Below, piece by piece: positions 51,708 to 59,881 of a stretch of DNA of 64,000 bases. The DNA is taken from contig NZ_JACHMW010000001.1 in NCBI RefSeq assembly GCF_014205115.1, positions 2,480,001 to 2,544,000 of the forward strand, written 5' to 3'. The first letter of the stretch is position 1. Each line of letters begins with the position of its first letter. This stretch comes from Micrococcus endophyticus. GTDB taxonomy: Bacteria > Actinomycetota > Actinomycetes > Actinomycetales > Micrococcaceae. Below the pieces are notes generated by a model, which saw only the letters and a program-made list of their open reading frames with translations, had not been told where the DNA came from and ran no database searches. The position numbers and the translations under genes were made by a program.

Positions 51708-52928
51708 TCAGACCTTCTCGACGAGCATCGCGGAGCCCTGGCCCACACCCACGCACATCGTGGCCAGGCCCCTGTCCGCGCCCTCGCGTTCCATCCGACC
51801 GAGCAGCGTGACCACGAGACGGGAGCCCGAGGAGCCCAGCGGATGGCCCAGGGCGATCGCGCCGCCGTCGGCGTTGACGATCTCCGGGTCCAGGCCGAGG
51901 CGGCGGATGGTGCCCAGCGACTGGGTGGCGAAGGCCTCGTTGAGCTCGACGGCGCCCAGATCCGCCACGGACCAGCCGGAGCGCTCGAGGGCCTTCTCGG
52001 TGGCCGGGACGGGGCCCAGTCCCATGATCTCGGGGGCCAGGCCCGCCGAGGTGGACTCCACGACGCGGGCGCGCGGGGTCAGGCCGTACTTCTGCGCGGC
52101 CCGCTCGGAGACGACGAGGATCGCCGAGGCGCCGTCGTTGAGGGAGGAGGAGTTGCCGGCGGTGACCACGCCGTCCTTCTTGATGATCGGGCGCAGGCCG
52201 GCGAGCACCTCGGGGGTGGAGCCGGGGCGGGGGCCCTCGTCCGTGTCCACGACCGTCTCGGCGCCCTTGCGGCCCTTGACGGTGACGGGGACGATCTCGT
52301 CCGCGAAGCGGCCGGCCTCGATGGCGGCCAGCGCACGCTCGTGCGAGCGGGCGGCGAAGGCGTCGGCGTCCTCGCGGGTGATGCCGTCCACCTCGCCGAC
52401 CTCCTCGGCGGTCTCCGGCATGGAGAAGGTGAACTTCTCCCCGAACTCGCCGTCCGCGAAGCGCGGGTTCACGAAGCGCCAGCCGATCGCGGTGTCGAAG
52501 GCCGCGCCGGGCTTGGCGAACGCCGTGGTCGGCTTCTCCATCACCCAGGGGGCGCGGGACATCGATTCGACGCCTCCGGCCACGACGACGTCGGCCATTC
52601 CGGAGCGCACCATCGCGGTGGCGATGCCGATCGCGGACATGCCGGATGCGCAGAGGCGGTTCACGGTGATGCCCGGGACAGTGTCCGGGAAGCCGGCCAG
52701 CAGCCAGGCCATGCGGGCGACGTTGCGGTTCTCCTCGCCGGCGCCGTTGGCGTTGCCGAGGATGACATCGTCCACGACCGACGGGTCGATGCCGGCGTCC
52801 TCGATCACGGCCTTGATGGTCAGGGCGGCGAGGTCGTCGGGGCGGACGGACGAGAGCGCGCCGCCGTACCGGCCGACGGGGGTGCGCTTGCCGCTGACGA
52901 GCAGGGCCTGCGAGGGGGTGCTGGACAT
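51708..52928 (-). CDS. paaJ: 3-oxoadipyl-CoA thiolase (acetyl-CoA acyltransferase)
   Basis: This 406-residue thiolase has nucleophile Cys93 (NRLCASGM), His362 (GHPLGSSG) and acid/base Cys392 (CVGVGQG). It cleaves 3-oxoadipyl-CoA to succinyl-CoA and acetyl-CoA, and in the preceding turn 3-oxo-5,6-dehydrosuberyl-CoA. Sequence alone fits PaaJ, PcaF or a general thiolase; the operon with paaF and paaH and the upstream PaaR-type operator decide for PaaJ. It is first gene of the operon, with a ribosome binding site AAGGAG before the ATG. Confidence 0.88.
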   Translation of the reverse strand: MSSTPSQALLVSGKRTPVGRYGGALSSVRPDDLAALTIKAVIEDAGIDPSVVDDVILGNANGAGEENRNVARMAWLLAGFPDTVPGITVNRLCASGMSAIGIATAMVRSGMADVVVAGGVESMSRAPWVMEKPTTAFAKPGAAFDTAIGWRFVNPRFADGEFGEKFTFSMPETAEEVGEVDGITREDADAFAARSHERALAAIEAGRFADEIVPVTVKGRKGAETVVDTDEGPRPGSTPEVLAGLRPIIKKDGVVTAGNSSSLNDGASAILVVSERAAQKYGLTPRARVVESTSAGLAPEIMGLGPVPATEKALERSGWSVADLGAVELNEAFATQSLGTIRRLGLDPEIVNADGGAIALGHPLGSSGSRLVVTLLGRMEREGADRGLATMCVGVGQGSAMLVEKV

Positions 52929-52969
52929 GGGTACTCCTTGGTTCGGCAGCGACGGACGACGGCGCGGCG

Positions 52970-52994
52970 AATTACCGACCGTGCGTTCAGGATT
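52970..52994 (-). promoter_or_regulatory. PaaR operator 3, upstream of paaJ-paaF-paaH
   Basis: AATTACCGACCGTGCGTTCA (continuing GGATT) is an imperfect palindrome of the same class as operators 1, 2 and 4, 42 bases before the paaJ start. The divergent aldehyde dehydrogenase starts 200 bases to the right and may also be affected. Confidence 0.65.
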
Positions 52995-53194
52995 CAGTAT
53001 CCCGGGCGGGTGTGACGCGGGTCAACCGATGGGCGGGGTGTGACGGGGCGGGGCGGATCGATCACCGGAGCTGGGCGGGGGCCGGATCCGGGGGACAGGG
53101 CTGGCGGGATGGGGTTCACTGGGATGAGGCGTGACGGCCGCCACATCCCCGGGCGGCCCGTCGACGCGTCCCTACCCCCACGGAAGGCCTCACC

Positions 53195-54622
53195 ATGACC
53201 GAGAACACCGTCCTGACCTGCGCCGAGCTGCTCGCCGCCGTCTCCGCCCCCGAGGGCGCCGGCGTGGAGGTCCGCGACCCCGCCACCGGCGAGGTCGTCG
53301 GCCGCGCCCCGCAGAGCACCGCGGAGGACCTGGATGCCGCCGTCGAGCGCGCCCATGCCGCCCAGCGCGACTGGGCGAAGCTGTCCCACGAGGAGCGCTC
53401 GGCGCACCTGCACCGCGCCGCGGACGCGATCGAGGCCAACGCCGACGCCCTGGCCGAGCTGCTCTCCCGCGAGCAGGGCAAGCCGGTGAAGAACGGCCCC
53501 AACGCGATGTTCGAGGTCGGCGGGTGCGTCGCGTGGACGCGTTCGGCGGCGTCGTTCCCCATGGAGCCCGAGGTGGTGGCGGACGACGAGTCCGGCCGCT
53601 CCGAGGTGCACTGGGTGCCGCTGGGCGTCGTCGGCGGCATCGGCCCGTGGAACTGGCCGATGATGATCTCCGTCTGGCAGATCGCCCCGGCCCTGCGGAT
53701 GGGCAACACCATCGTGCTCAAGCCCTCGGAGTACACGCCGCTGTCTGTGCTGGCACTGGCCCACGTGATGAACACGGCGCTCCCGGCGGACGTGCTGCAG
53801 GTGCTGCCGGGCGACGGTGCGCTCGGCCGCGCGTTCACCGCGCACCCGCGCATCGACAAGATCACCTTCACCGGCTCCACCGCCACGGGCAAGGCGATCA
53901 TGAAGGGCGCCGCGGACGACCTCAAGCGCCTCACCCTCGAGCTCGGTGGCAACGATGCCGGCATCGTCCTGGACGACGCCGACCCGAAGGCGATCGCCGA
54001 GGGCCTGTTTTGGGGCGCGTTCATTAACACCGGCCAGACCTGCGCGGCCCTCAAGCGCCTCTACGTGCCGGACGCCCTGTACGACGCGGTGTGCGAGGAG
54101 CTCGTGGCCGTGGCGCGGCGGATGCCGATGGGCCCGGGCCTGGAGGAGGAGAACGTCCTCGGCCCGCTGCAGAACCGCGCGCAGTACGAGATCGTGGAGC
54201 GCCTCGTGCAGGCGGCGAAGGACGGCGGCGGGCGCGTGCTGCTCGGCGGGGACCCGGATCCGGAGCGCCCCGGGCTCTTCTACCCGACGACGATCGTCGC
54301 GGACCTCGACAACGACAACCCGCTCGTGGCCGAGGAGCAGTTCGGCCCGGCGCTGCCGATCGTCCGGTACACGGACCTCGAGCAGGCGATCGAGTGGGCC
54401 AACGGCCTCGACGTCGGCCTCGGCGCCTCCGTGTGGAGCGCGGATCCGCAGCGCGCCAAGGAGGTCGCGATGCGCCTCGAGGCCGGCTCGGTGTGGATCA
54501 ACAAGCACGGCACCATCGACCCGCGCGTGCCGTTCGGCGGGGTCAAGCACTCCGGCATGGGCCGCGAGTTCGGCGTGCTGGGCCTGAAGGAGATGGCCGA
54601 GGCCAAGTCCATCAGCGTCTGA
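53195..54622 (+). CDS. NAD-dependent aldehyde dehydrogenase, divergent from paaJ
   Basis: This 475-residue enzyme has catalytic Glu249 (LELGGNDAG) and Cys283 (GQTCAALKR), with NAD loop FTGSTATGKAIM and PWNWPMMISVW. Overall it resembles broad-range ALDHs of the betaine/phenylacetaldehyde type. It diverges from the PaaR-controlled thiolase operon, making a phenylacetaldehyde-to-phenylacetate role plausible, which would feed PaaK; a different aldehyde is equally possible. The start at 53195 has GGAAGG nine bases upstream. A perfect palindrome follows its stop. Confidence 0.85.
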   Translation: MTENTVLTCAELLAAVSAPEGAGVEVRDPATGEVVGRAPQSTAEDLDAAVERAHAAQRDWAKLSHEERSAHLHRAADAIEANADALAELLSREQGKPVKNGPNAMFEVGGCVAWTRSAASFPMEPEVVADDESGRSEVHWVPLGVVGGIGPWNWPMMISVWQIAPALRMGNTIVLKPSEYTPLSVLALAHVMNTALPADVLQVLPGDGALGRAFTAHPRIDKITFTGSTATGKAIMKGAADDLKRLTLELGGNDAGIVLDDADPKAIAEGLFWGAFINTGQTCAALKRLYVPDALYDAVCEELVAVARRMPMGPGLEEENVLGPLQNRAQYEIVERLVQAAKDGGGRVLLGGDPDPERPGLFYPTTIVADLDNDNPLVAEEQFGPALPIVRYTDLEQAIEWANGLDVGLGASVWSADPQRAKEVAMRLEAGSVWINKHGTIDPRVPFGGVKHSGMGREFGVLGLKEMAEAKSISV

Positions 54623-54650
54623 CGGCGGGGGCGCACGCCCCGACCCGGCA

Positions 54651-54698
54651 CGACGACGGCGCCGCACCCTTCGCGCGAAGGGTGCGGCGCCGTCGTCG
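54651..54698. repeat. Long palindrome, family E copy 1 (probable bidirectional terminator)
   Basis: A perfect 48-base palindrome with 24-base arms (starting CGACGACGGCGCCGCACCC) and no loop. It lies between the convergent aldehyde dehydrogenase (stop 54622) and flavin reductase (stop 54715) genes, the place for a shared terminator. Confidence 0.9.
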
Positions 54699-54714
54699 AG
54701 CAGCCCGCGGCCGC

Positions 54715-55326
54715 TCAGTCCGCGCTCGGCCGCTCCAGCTCGAACACCTCACCGAGGCCGCCCCACTCCATGCGGCCGAGCCGGGAGACGGGCCCCAGGG
54801 CGTCCGGGTCCGGCAGGATGCGGCCGCGGGCGTCCGTGGTGAGCACGTCCGTGTCCACGCTGACGTGCACCACGCGGCCCATCAGCAGGAAGCTGTCGCC
54901 CACGGGGTGCACCTCGTGCAGCCGGCACTCGAGCGCGGCGGGGGAGGCCGCGACCCGCGGGGGCGCGACGACGACGCTCGGCTCCGGCGTCAGGGATGCG
55001 GCGGCGAACTCGTCCACCTCGGGGGCGAACGGGGCCGAGGTCCGGTTGGCGGCCTCGGCCAGCGCACGCGTCACGAGTGAGACCGTGAACTCGCCGGTGG
55101 CCTCGGCGTTGCGCAGGGTGTCCTTGCGGCCGGTGGAGCCGATCAGCACGATCGGCGGCTCGCTCGAGGCCACGGTGAAGAAGGAGTGCGGCGCCAGGTT
55201 GGGCACGCCGTCCGCGGAGAGGGTCCCCATCCAGGCGATCGGGCGGGGGATCAGCAGGGACTTCACCAGGAGGGTGGTCTCGCGGTCGCCCAGGGCGGCG
55301 GGGTCGAACTCGGTGCGTGCGCTCAT
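54715..55326 (-). CDS. Flavin reductase-like domain protein
   Basis: This 203-residue protein has the flavin reductase-like (FMN-binding split barrel) pattern: LIPRPIAWMGTLSADGVPNLAPHSFF, then GSTGRKDTLRNAEATGEFTV and ECRLHEVHPVGDSFLLMGRVVHV. Members reduce or bind FMN, often as partners of monooxygenases. It lies within the paa region but is monocistronic, and PaaE already serves the epoxidase. Whether it belongs to the pathway is unknown. Confidence 0.88.
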   Translation of the reverse strand: MSARTEFDPAALGDRETTLLVKSLLIPRPIAWMGTLSADGVPNLAPHSFFTVASSEPPIVLIGSTGRKDTLRNAEATGEFTVSLVTRALAEAANRTSAPFAPEVDEFAAASLTPEPSVVVAPPRVAASPAALECRLHEVHPVGDSFLLMGRVVHVSVDTDVLTTDARGRILPDPDALGPVSRLGRMEWGGLGEVFELERPSAD

Positions 55327-55422
55327 GCCCCCAGTCTCCCAGCCCGCGCGCCCCGCGCCGGGCGTCGGGCGCGAGACCGACCCCCGCGGCGCGCCCGCGC
55401 CTGGCGCGGACCGGGGCGGGCC

Positions 55423-56166
55423 TCACATGACCTCGTAGCGGCTGCGCAGCATCAGGTAGACGCCGTAGAGCATCAGCCCGACCGCGAGCACCCCGAGGGC
55501 CGCCTCGCCGAAGGGCTGGGCCGCGAGCCCCTGGAGGGCACCGCCGAGGCCCGTGGAGTCCTCGGGGTCCGCGGTCGCCGTCGAGACGAGGAACAGCACG
55601 CCCAGCGTGAGCAGCACCAGGCCCTTGGTCGGGTAGCCCACGGTGCCGAGCGCCGTGACGGCGCGGTCCACGCGCGGGTCCGAGGCGCGCCGCAGGTCCT
55701 TGCGGAAGCGCCGCGTGACGCCCTTGACCACGTAGTACCCGGCCATGGCCACGAGCCCCGCGCCCGTCAGCAGCAGGACGACGACGTCGGCCGGGTGGCC
55801 CATCAGCCGCGCGGTGAGCGAGCTCGTGGAGCCGGCGGAGTCGGAGGTGCCGCCCAGCGCGTAGGTGCCGAAGACCACGGCGAGCGCCGCGAAGACCACG
55901 GCCTGCCCGGCGGCCTTGCCGCGGGCCTTCCAGCGGTCCGCGCGGTCGCCGTCGTCGGCGGGCCACACCGCCTGGCCGAGGTTCCACAGCGCGAGGGCGG
56001 CGCAGCCGACCAGGCACGCCCAGATCAGCGCGGTGCCCCCGGGCATGCCCGACAGCGTCTGCAGCGCGCCGGTGGTGTCCGTGCTCTCCTGCTCGTCCCC
56101 TGCGGCCACGCGCAGGGCCAGCAGGCCGATCAGCAGGTGCAGCACGCCGTTGGCCACGAAGCCCAC
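55423..56166 (-). CDS. DUF1206 membrane protein, 5' end apparently lost
   Basis: The annotated start is the GTG at 56166 (GFVANGVLHLLIGLLALRV), giving 247 residues with six helices arranged as three repeats, the DUF1206 plan. Family-like coding continues upstream in the same frame (VAEAAQEAADHPWLERAAR, to about 56230), but no ATG, GTG or TTG exists before an in-frame TAG that lies inside the palindrome at 56263-56332. The original N-terminus therefore seems to have been replaced, leaving an internal GTG as the only canonical start. It may still be translated from there without its leading segment. The function of the family is unknown. Confidence 0.75.
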   Translation of the reverse strand: MGFVANGVLHLLIGLLALRVAAGDEQESTDTTGALQTLSGMPGGTALIWACLVGCAALALWNLGQAVWPADDGDRADRWKARGKAAGQAVVFAALAVVFGTYALGGTSDSAGSTSSLTARLMGHPADVVVLLLTGAGLVAMAGYYVVKGVTRRFRKDLRRASDPRVDRAVTALGTVGYPTKGLVLLTLGVLFLVSTATADPEDSTGLGGALQGLAAQPFGEAALGVLAVGLMLYGVYLMLRSRYEVM

Positions 56167-56262
56167 GCGCGCGGCGCGCTCCAGCCAGGGGTGGTCGGCG
56201 GCCTCCTGGGCCGCCTCGGCGACGCCAGAGCCCGGGACGGCCCCTGCATCCGGCCCGGGGCA

Positions 56263-56332
56263 CTTTCGCTCGGGACATCGTCGCTACCATCCCGATTTCC
56301 TGGGATGGTAGCGACGATTTCCCGCACGAAAG
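56263..56332. repeat. Long inverted repeat, family D, at the 5' end of the DUF1206 gene
   Basis: Arms of 31 bases (56263-56293 and 56302-56332; core ATCGTCGCTACCATCCC) pair with three mismatches around an 8-base loop. The outer ends (CTTTCGTGCGGGAAA) match the motif repeated at 38956-39015 and found at 9412-9429. The 56167-56446 gap holds this, a GGGGGAGGGGGCGGGG tract (about 56350-56371) and the palindrome at 56383-56427. Confidence 0.88.
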
Positions 56333-56382
56333 CAGGGTCCGGGTCCGGGGTGGGGGAGGGGGCGGGGGAGGAAGGCCGGGCA

Positions 56383-56427
56383 CGACGACGGCGCCGCACC
56401 CTTCGCGTGAAGGATGCGGCGCCGTCG
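56383..56427. repeat. Long palindrome, family E copy 2
   Basis: Same sequence as copy 1 but with two mismatches (GTGAAGGATGC in the right arm). It lies 20 bases after the stop of the transporter gene, fitting a terminator. Confidence 0.85.
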
Positions 56428-56446
56428 GGGTGCGGGGCGGGACCGG

Positions 56447-57814
56447 TCAGGCGACCGGCTCGCGGGTGCCGGTCTCGGCGACGACGACGCCCTCGTCGTG
56501 CAGGTTGCGGTCCTGGATGCCCTTGGGGACGAACAGGACGGCGATGAGGGAGACCGCGGAGATGATGATCATGTACCAGGCCACCGGGACCCAGCCGCCG
56601 TCGTTGAGCAGCAGGTCGGCGATCAGCGGGGCGAACGCGCCGCCGATGATGGCGCCGATGGCGTAGCCGATGGACACGCCGGAGAAGCGGACGCGGGCCG
56701 GGAACATCTCGGCGTACATGGCGGACTGCGGGCCGTAGGACGGGCCGAGGCCGATCGAGAGGATGAACAGGGCGGCCGCGAACATCGGCAGCGAGGCGGT
56801 GTTCATCATCTGGAACATCGGGAACGCCCAGGCGATGATGAGCGCGTAGCCCGCCACGAAGGCAGTCTTGCGGCCGATCTTGTCGGAGATCCAGCCGCCG
56901 AACAGGGTGAAGATGAACCAGCCGAAGCCGCCCACGAGCGCCGCGATCAGGGTGTCGTTCGGCGCCATGCCCAGGTTCTTCTGGCCGTACTTGGAGAACC
57001 AGGCGATCACCAGGTAGCCCACCGCGTTGTTGGCGGCGAAGATCAGGGCCGCGAGGACGACCTCCTTGGTGTGGTTGCGGAAGAGCTCGCCCAGCGGGGC
57101 GGACTCGTCCTTCTTCAGCTGCTGCATCTCCTTGAACACCGGGGACTCCTCCACGGCCTTGCGGATGATGTAGCCGATGAAGATGAGGATCACGGAGATC
57201 AGGAACGGGATGCGCCAGCCCCAGGCGAGGAACTGCTCGTTGGTCATGGAGGCGCGCACGGCGAAGAGGACGCCGGTGGCCAGCAGCATGCCCAGCGGCA
57301 CGCCGATCTGCGGGGCGGAGCCGAACAGGCCGCGCTTGCCGCGGGGGGCGTGCTCCACGGAGAGCAGCGCCGCGCCGCCCCACTCGCCGCCGGCCGAGAA
57401 GCCCTGCAGCAGGCGGAAGACCACGAGGAGGATCGGGGCCCAGATGCCGATGGAGGCGTAGGTGGGCAGCAGGCCGATGAGCACGGTGGCCGCGCCCATG
57501 CCGATCAGGGTCAGGGACAGCACGAGCTTGCGGCCGAAGCGGTCGCCCATGTGGCCGGCCACGATCGCGCCCAGGGGGCGGACGAGGAACGAGATGCCCA
57601 GCGAGGCCCACGAGGCGATCTGCGCGCCCTGCTCGCCCATGGGGGCGAAGAACAGGGGCGCGAACACCAGGGCGGCGGCCTGGGCGTAGATGAAGAAGTC
57701 GTACCACTCGATGGTGGTGCCGACGAGGGTGCCGGCGAGGACCTTGCGCTCCTCGGCGCGGTCGCGCGTGCGGGCGGGATGCTCGGCGCCGTGCGCGGCT
57801 GTGGTGTGGCTCAT
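56447..57814 (-). CDS. MHS-family major facilitator transporter (candidate phenylacetate permease)
   Basis: This 455-residue protein has 12 predicted helices. N-terminal TTIEWYDFFIYAQAAALVF and GHMGDRFGRKLVLSLTLIGM are the metabolite:H+ symporter (MHS) signatures, with a second motif GGWISDKIGRKTAFV in the central loop and LLQGFSAGGEWGGAALL in helix 4. Relatives move shikimate, alpha-ketoglutarate, proline/betaine and aromatic acids. A PaaR-type operator 83 bases upstream places it in the phenylacetate regulon, so uptake of phenylacetate or a related acid is the best inference. It is monocistronic, ending at a family E palindrome. Confidence 0.88.
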   Translation of the reverse strand: MSHTTAAHGAEHPARTRDRAEERKVLAGTLVGTTIEWYDFFIYAQAAALVFAPLFFAPMGEQGAQIASWASLGISFLVRPLGAIVAGHMGDRFGRKLVLSLTLIGMGAATVLIGLLPTYASIGIWAPILLVVFRLLQGFSAGGEWGGAALLSVEHAPRGKRGLFGSAPQIGVPLGMLLATGVLFAVRASMTNEQFLAWGWRIPFLISVILIFIGYIIRKAVEESPVFKEMQQLKKDESAPLGELFRNHTKEVVLAALIFAANNAVGYLVIAWFSKYGQKNLGMAPNDTLIAALVGGFGWFIFTLFGGWISDKIGRKTAFVAGYALIIAWAFPMFQMMNTASLPMFAAALFILSIGLGPSYGPQSAMYAEMFPARVRFSGVSIGYAIGAIIGGAFAPLIADLLLNDGGWVPVAWYMIIISAVSLIAVLFVPKGIQDRNLHDEGVVVAETGTREPVA

Positions 57815-57896
57815 GGGTGCTCCTGGGGTGCGGGTGGCGAGGGGAAGGGGACGTTCTGCTCGCCGGGGCGGTGCAGCGGGAGTGTCTGGAGTCCGG

Positions 57897-57914
57897 ACCG
57901 ACCGTTCGGTCGGT
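57897..57914 (-). promoter_or_regulatory. PaaR operator 4, upstream of the MHS transporter
   Basis: ACCGACCGTTCGGTCGGT is an 18-base palindrome broken only at its central two bases. Half-sites are the same as in operator 2 (ACCGACCG/CGGTCGGT). It lies 83 bases before the transporter ATG at 57814. The 57815-58108 gap holds this site and the palindrome at 58048-58089. Confidence 0.68.
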
Positions 57915-58047
57915 TCGTGCTCAGGATCACACTGTAGACGAGATCGTGGGCTCCGTCACACTTTCTCCAGGATGACGCGTTCGTGACGTTCCTCATGCAC
58001 GATGCGTCTTCCGTGGGGTGGGTCGGCGGGGCCGCCAGCCGGCGCGA

Positions 58048-58089
58048 CGACGGCGCCGCACCCTTCGCGCGAAGGGTGCGGCGCCGTCG
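58048..58089. repeat. Long palindrome, family E copy 3
   Basis: A perfect 42-base palindrome with 21-base arms and no loop, the same core as copies 1 and 2. It lies 20 bases after the stop of the M14 peptidase gene. Confidence 0.9.
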
Positions 58090-58108
58090 CCGCGGTCTGC
58101 GCCGTGGC

Positions 58109-59185
58109 TCACTCTGCCGCGAGCGGCAGGGTCCGCTGCTCGGGAAGGGTGTTCCAGAAGCCGATGTCCGCCGTCTCGATGGATCCGTCCGCGATCGCCT
58201 TGGTGGTCGCCTCGAGGGTCACCACCGTCTGCTTGATGAGGTATCCGTTGGAACGCTGGCCGAGCACGTAGCTCTCGTACTCGTGGTCGGACATGCCGCG
58301 CATCTCGAACAGAAGCGTCGCGATCCCGTATTCGGCCGCGACGCCGTTCCGTGCGATGGTCTCCGCCGTGCCGCCCACGTATCGGCCCAGGTTGCCCCAG
58401 CCGTACTGCTCGACGGCGTCGTAGACGACCGAGCCGAGGCGCTGCGAGTCCTCGACCACGTCCGGTGCCACGTTCGGCGACGTGGGATACAGGATGGAGC
58501 CGGAGACCAGCTCGCCGTCAACAGCCGACCGCGTGCCCTGATGGTGCAGATCGATCATGTAGTCGATGTCGTACGCGCCGAGGACGTTCTCATGGAGGGC
58601 CCTGGTCTCCGGCTGGGTCTTCGCCACATGGTCTCGATTGAGGTCCACCTCGTTCGCGTTGTAGCGAGTGAGGTTCCGGTCGCCCGAGGCGATGTAGTCC
58701 TCCAGGGAGAAGTCCACGTCGCCCATGGCCCCGTCCGGATTGGCCATAGGCACGACGAGCACGTTCACATCGTCGAGCACGGACCGCATCTTGCCGGTGC
58801 CGAGGGACTTGATGAAGGCCATCGCACCCTCGGTGGTGAGCTGCTCATTGCCGTGCTGCTGGGTGAGGAAGAGGATCGTCGGGTTCTCGGGATCGGAGAT
58901 CCACGAGGCCAGGTGGATGTCCCGCCCCTTCACCGACTGACCGATCACGGTCAGCTCCATCGCGTCCTGGCGGGCGTCCTCCTTCTGCAGCTGGGCGACG
59001 AGCTCCGCGTGCGTGGTGAGGATCGAGGTGTTCACCGTCGAACGGGGGTTGTGGTTCGGGCCCTTTCCGACGGCGCCGGCGGGGGTGGCCATGGCCGTGC
59101 CGCCGAGCGCCAGGCCTGTTGCCAGCGCGAGGGCTGTCAGCCGCCGGCGTACGGAGGGTGCGGGGTGGGGGTGCTCAGCGGACAT
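58109..59185 (-). CDS. Secreted M14-family zinc carboxypeptidase
   Basis: The protein has 358 residues from the ATG at 59185 behind AGAGGAG. It has a Sec signal peptide (RRRLTALALATGLALGGTAMA, cleavage near residue 40). Zinc ligands are His111 and Glu114 in QQHGNEQ, with His214 or His215 in DLHHQGT; the catalytic Glu is Glu294 in LLFEMRG. NPDGAMG and DLNRDH are typical M14 motifs. It is likely to trim peptides or cell-wall stems outside the cell. It is unrelated to the paa genes. Confidence 0.9.
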   Translation of the reverse strand: MSAEHPHPAPSVRRRLTALALATGLALGGTAMATPAGAVGKGPNHNPRSTVNTSILTTHAELVAQLQKEDARQDAMELTVIGQSVKGRDIHLASWISDPENPTILFLTQQHGNEQLTTEGAMAFIKSLGTGKMRSVLDDVNVLVVPMANPDGAMGDVDFSLEDYIASGDRNLTRYNANEVDLNRDHVAKTQPETRALHENVLGAYDIDYMIDLHHQGTRSAVDGELVSGSILYPTSPNVAPDVVEDSQRLGSVVYDAVEQYGWGNLGRYVGGTAETIARNGVAAEYGIATLLFEMRGMSDHEYESYVLGQRSNGYLIKQTVVTLEATTKAIADGSIETADIGFWNTLPEQRTLPLAAE

Positions 59186-59338
59186 GCGGCGGTCTCCTCT
59201 GTGTCGAGTCCCGGCTCGTCCGCGAAGGGCTGTCCACCGCGGTCTCGCCGGTGCGAATGTCGCGGACGCGGCGTGCGGCGCCCGTTCGACGAGGCTCACG
59301 TGGCGAGGGGGTGGGGTCAAGACTTGAGGCGACGCGCG

Positions 59339-59878
59339 TCACTCCAGTGCACGCAGGTAGCGGCGGGTGATCCGCCGCTGGGCCGCGCGGGCGAGGGGGT
59401 CGAGCGCGCGGGACCACCACGTGCCCGGCCGCGAGAACGCGCGGATCCGCAGCACGACCTCGCCGGTGCGCGGCTCCAGCGTGAGCAGGAAGAGCTCCTC
59501 GCCGGACTCGGGGTGGCCGGGCAGCGTCCCGTAGGCGAAGCCCGCCCGGTCCGGCTCGGCGACGACGGCGACCACCCGGCACTGCCAGCCGCCCACGAGG
59601 CGGCCGAGCAGGCCGCCGCCGGGCACGAGGCCGGGCCCCGGGGCCAGGCGGACCTGCGTGCCGACGTCGAGCGTCGGCGTCGAGGGGTGCACGGCGAAGC
59701 CGGCCGCCCGCTGCAGGCGCCAGGCGAGCAGCTGCGCGGCGAGCCGGTCGAAGTCGGCCCTGCCGTGGCCCACGGTGCGGCGCTCGTCGAGGTGCCGGTA
59801 CCCGGGCGGGAGCTCCCCGAGCGTCGCGCCGACCTCGCCGTAGGTGAGCGCCGGCGCGACGTCCCAGACCCCGCCCAC
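59339..59878 (-). CDS. DUF1990 family protein
   Basis: This 179-residue protein has the DUF1990 landmarks YGEVGATLGELPPGYRHLDE at the N-terminus, GWQCRVVAVVAEPDRAGFAYGTLPGHPESGEELF in the centre and IRAFSRPGTWWSRALDPLAR near the end. The fold is SRPBCC-like, ligand unknown. It begins three bases after the paaG stop from a GTG at 59878, so it is co-transcribed with paaG. DUF1990 neighbours of catabolic operons are usually passengers. Confidence 0.85.
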   Translation of the reverse strand: MGGVWDVAPALTYGEVGATLGELPPGYRHLDERRTVGHGRADFDRLAAQLLAWRLQRAAGFAVHPSTPTLDVGTQVRLAPGPGLVPGGGLLGRLVGGWQCRVVAVVAEPDRAGFAYGTLPGHPESGEELFLLTLEPRTGEVVLRIRAFSRPGTWWSRALDPLARAAQRRITRRYLRALE

Positions 59879-59881
59879 GGC

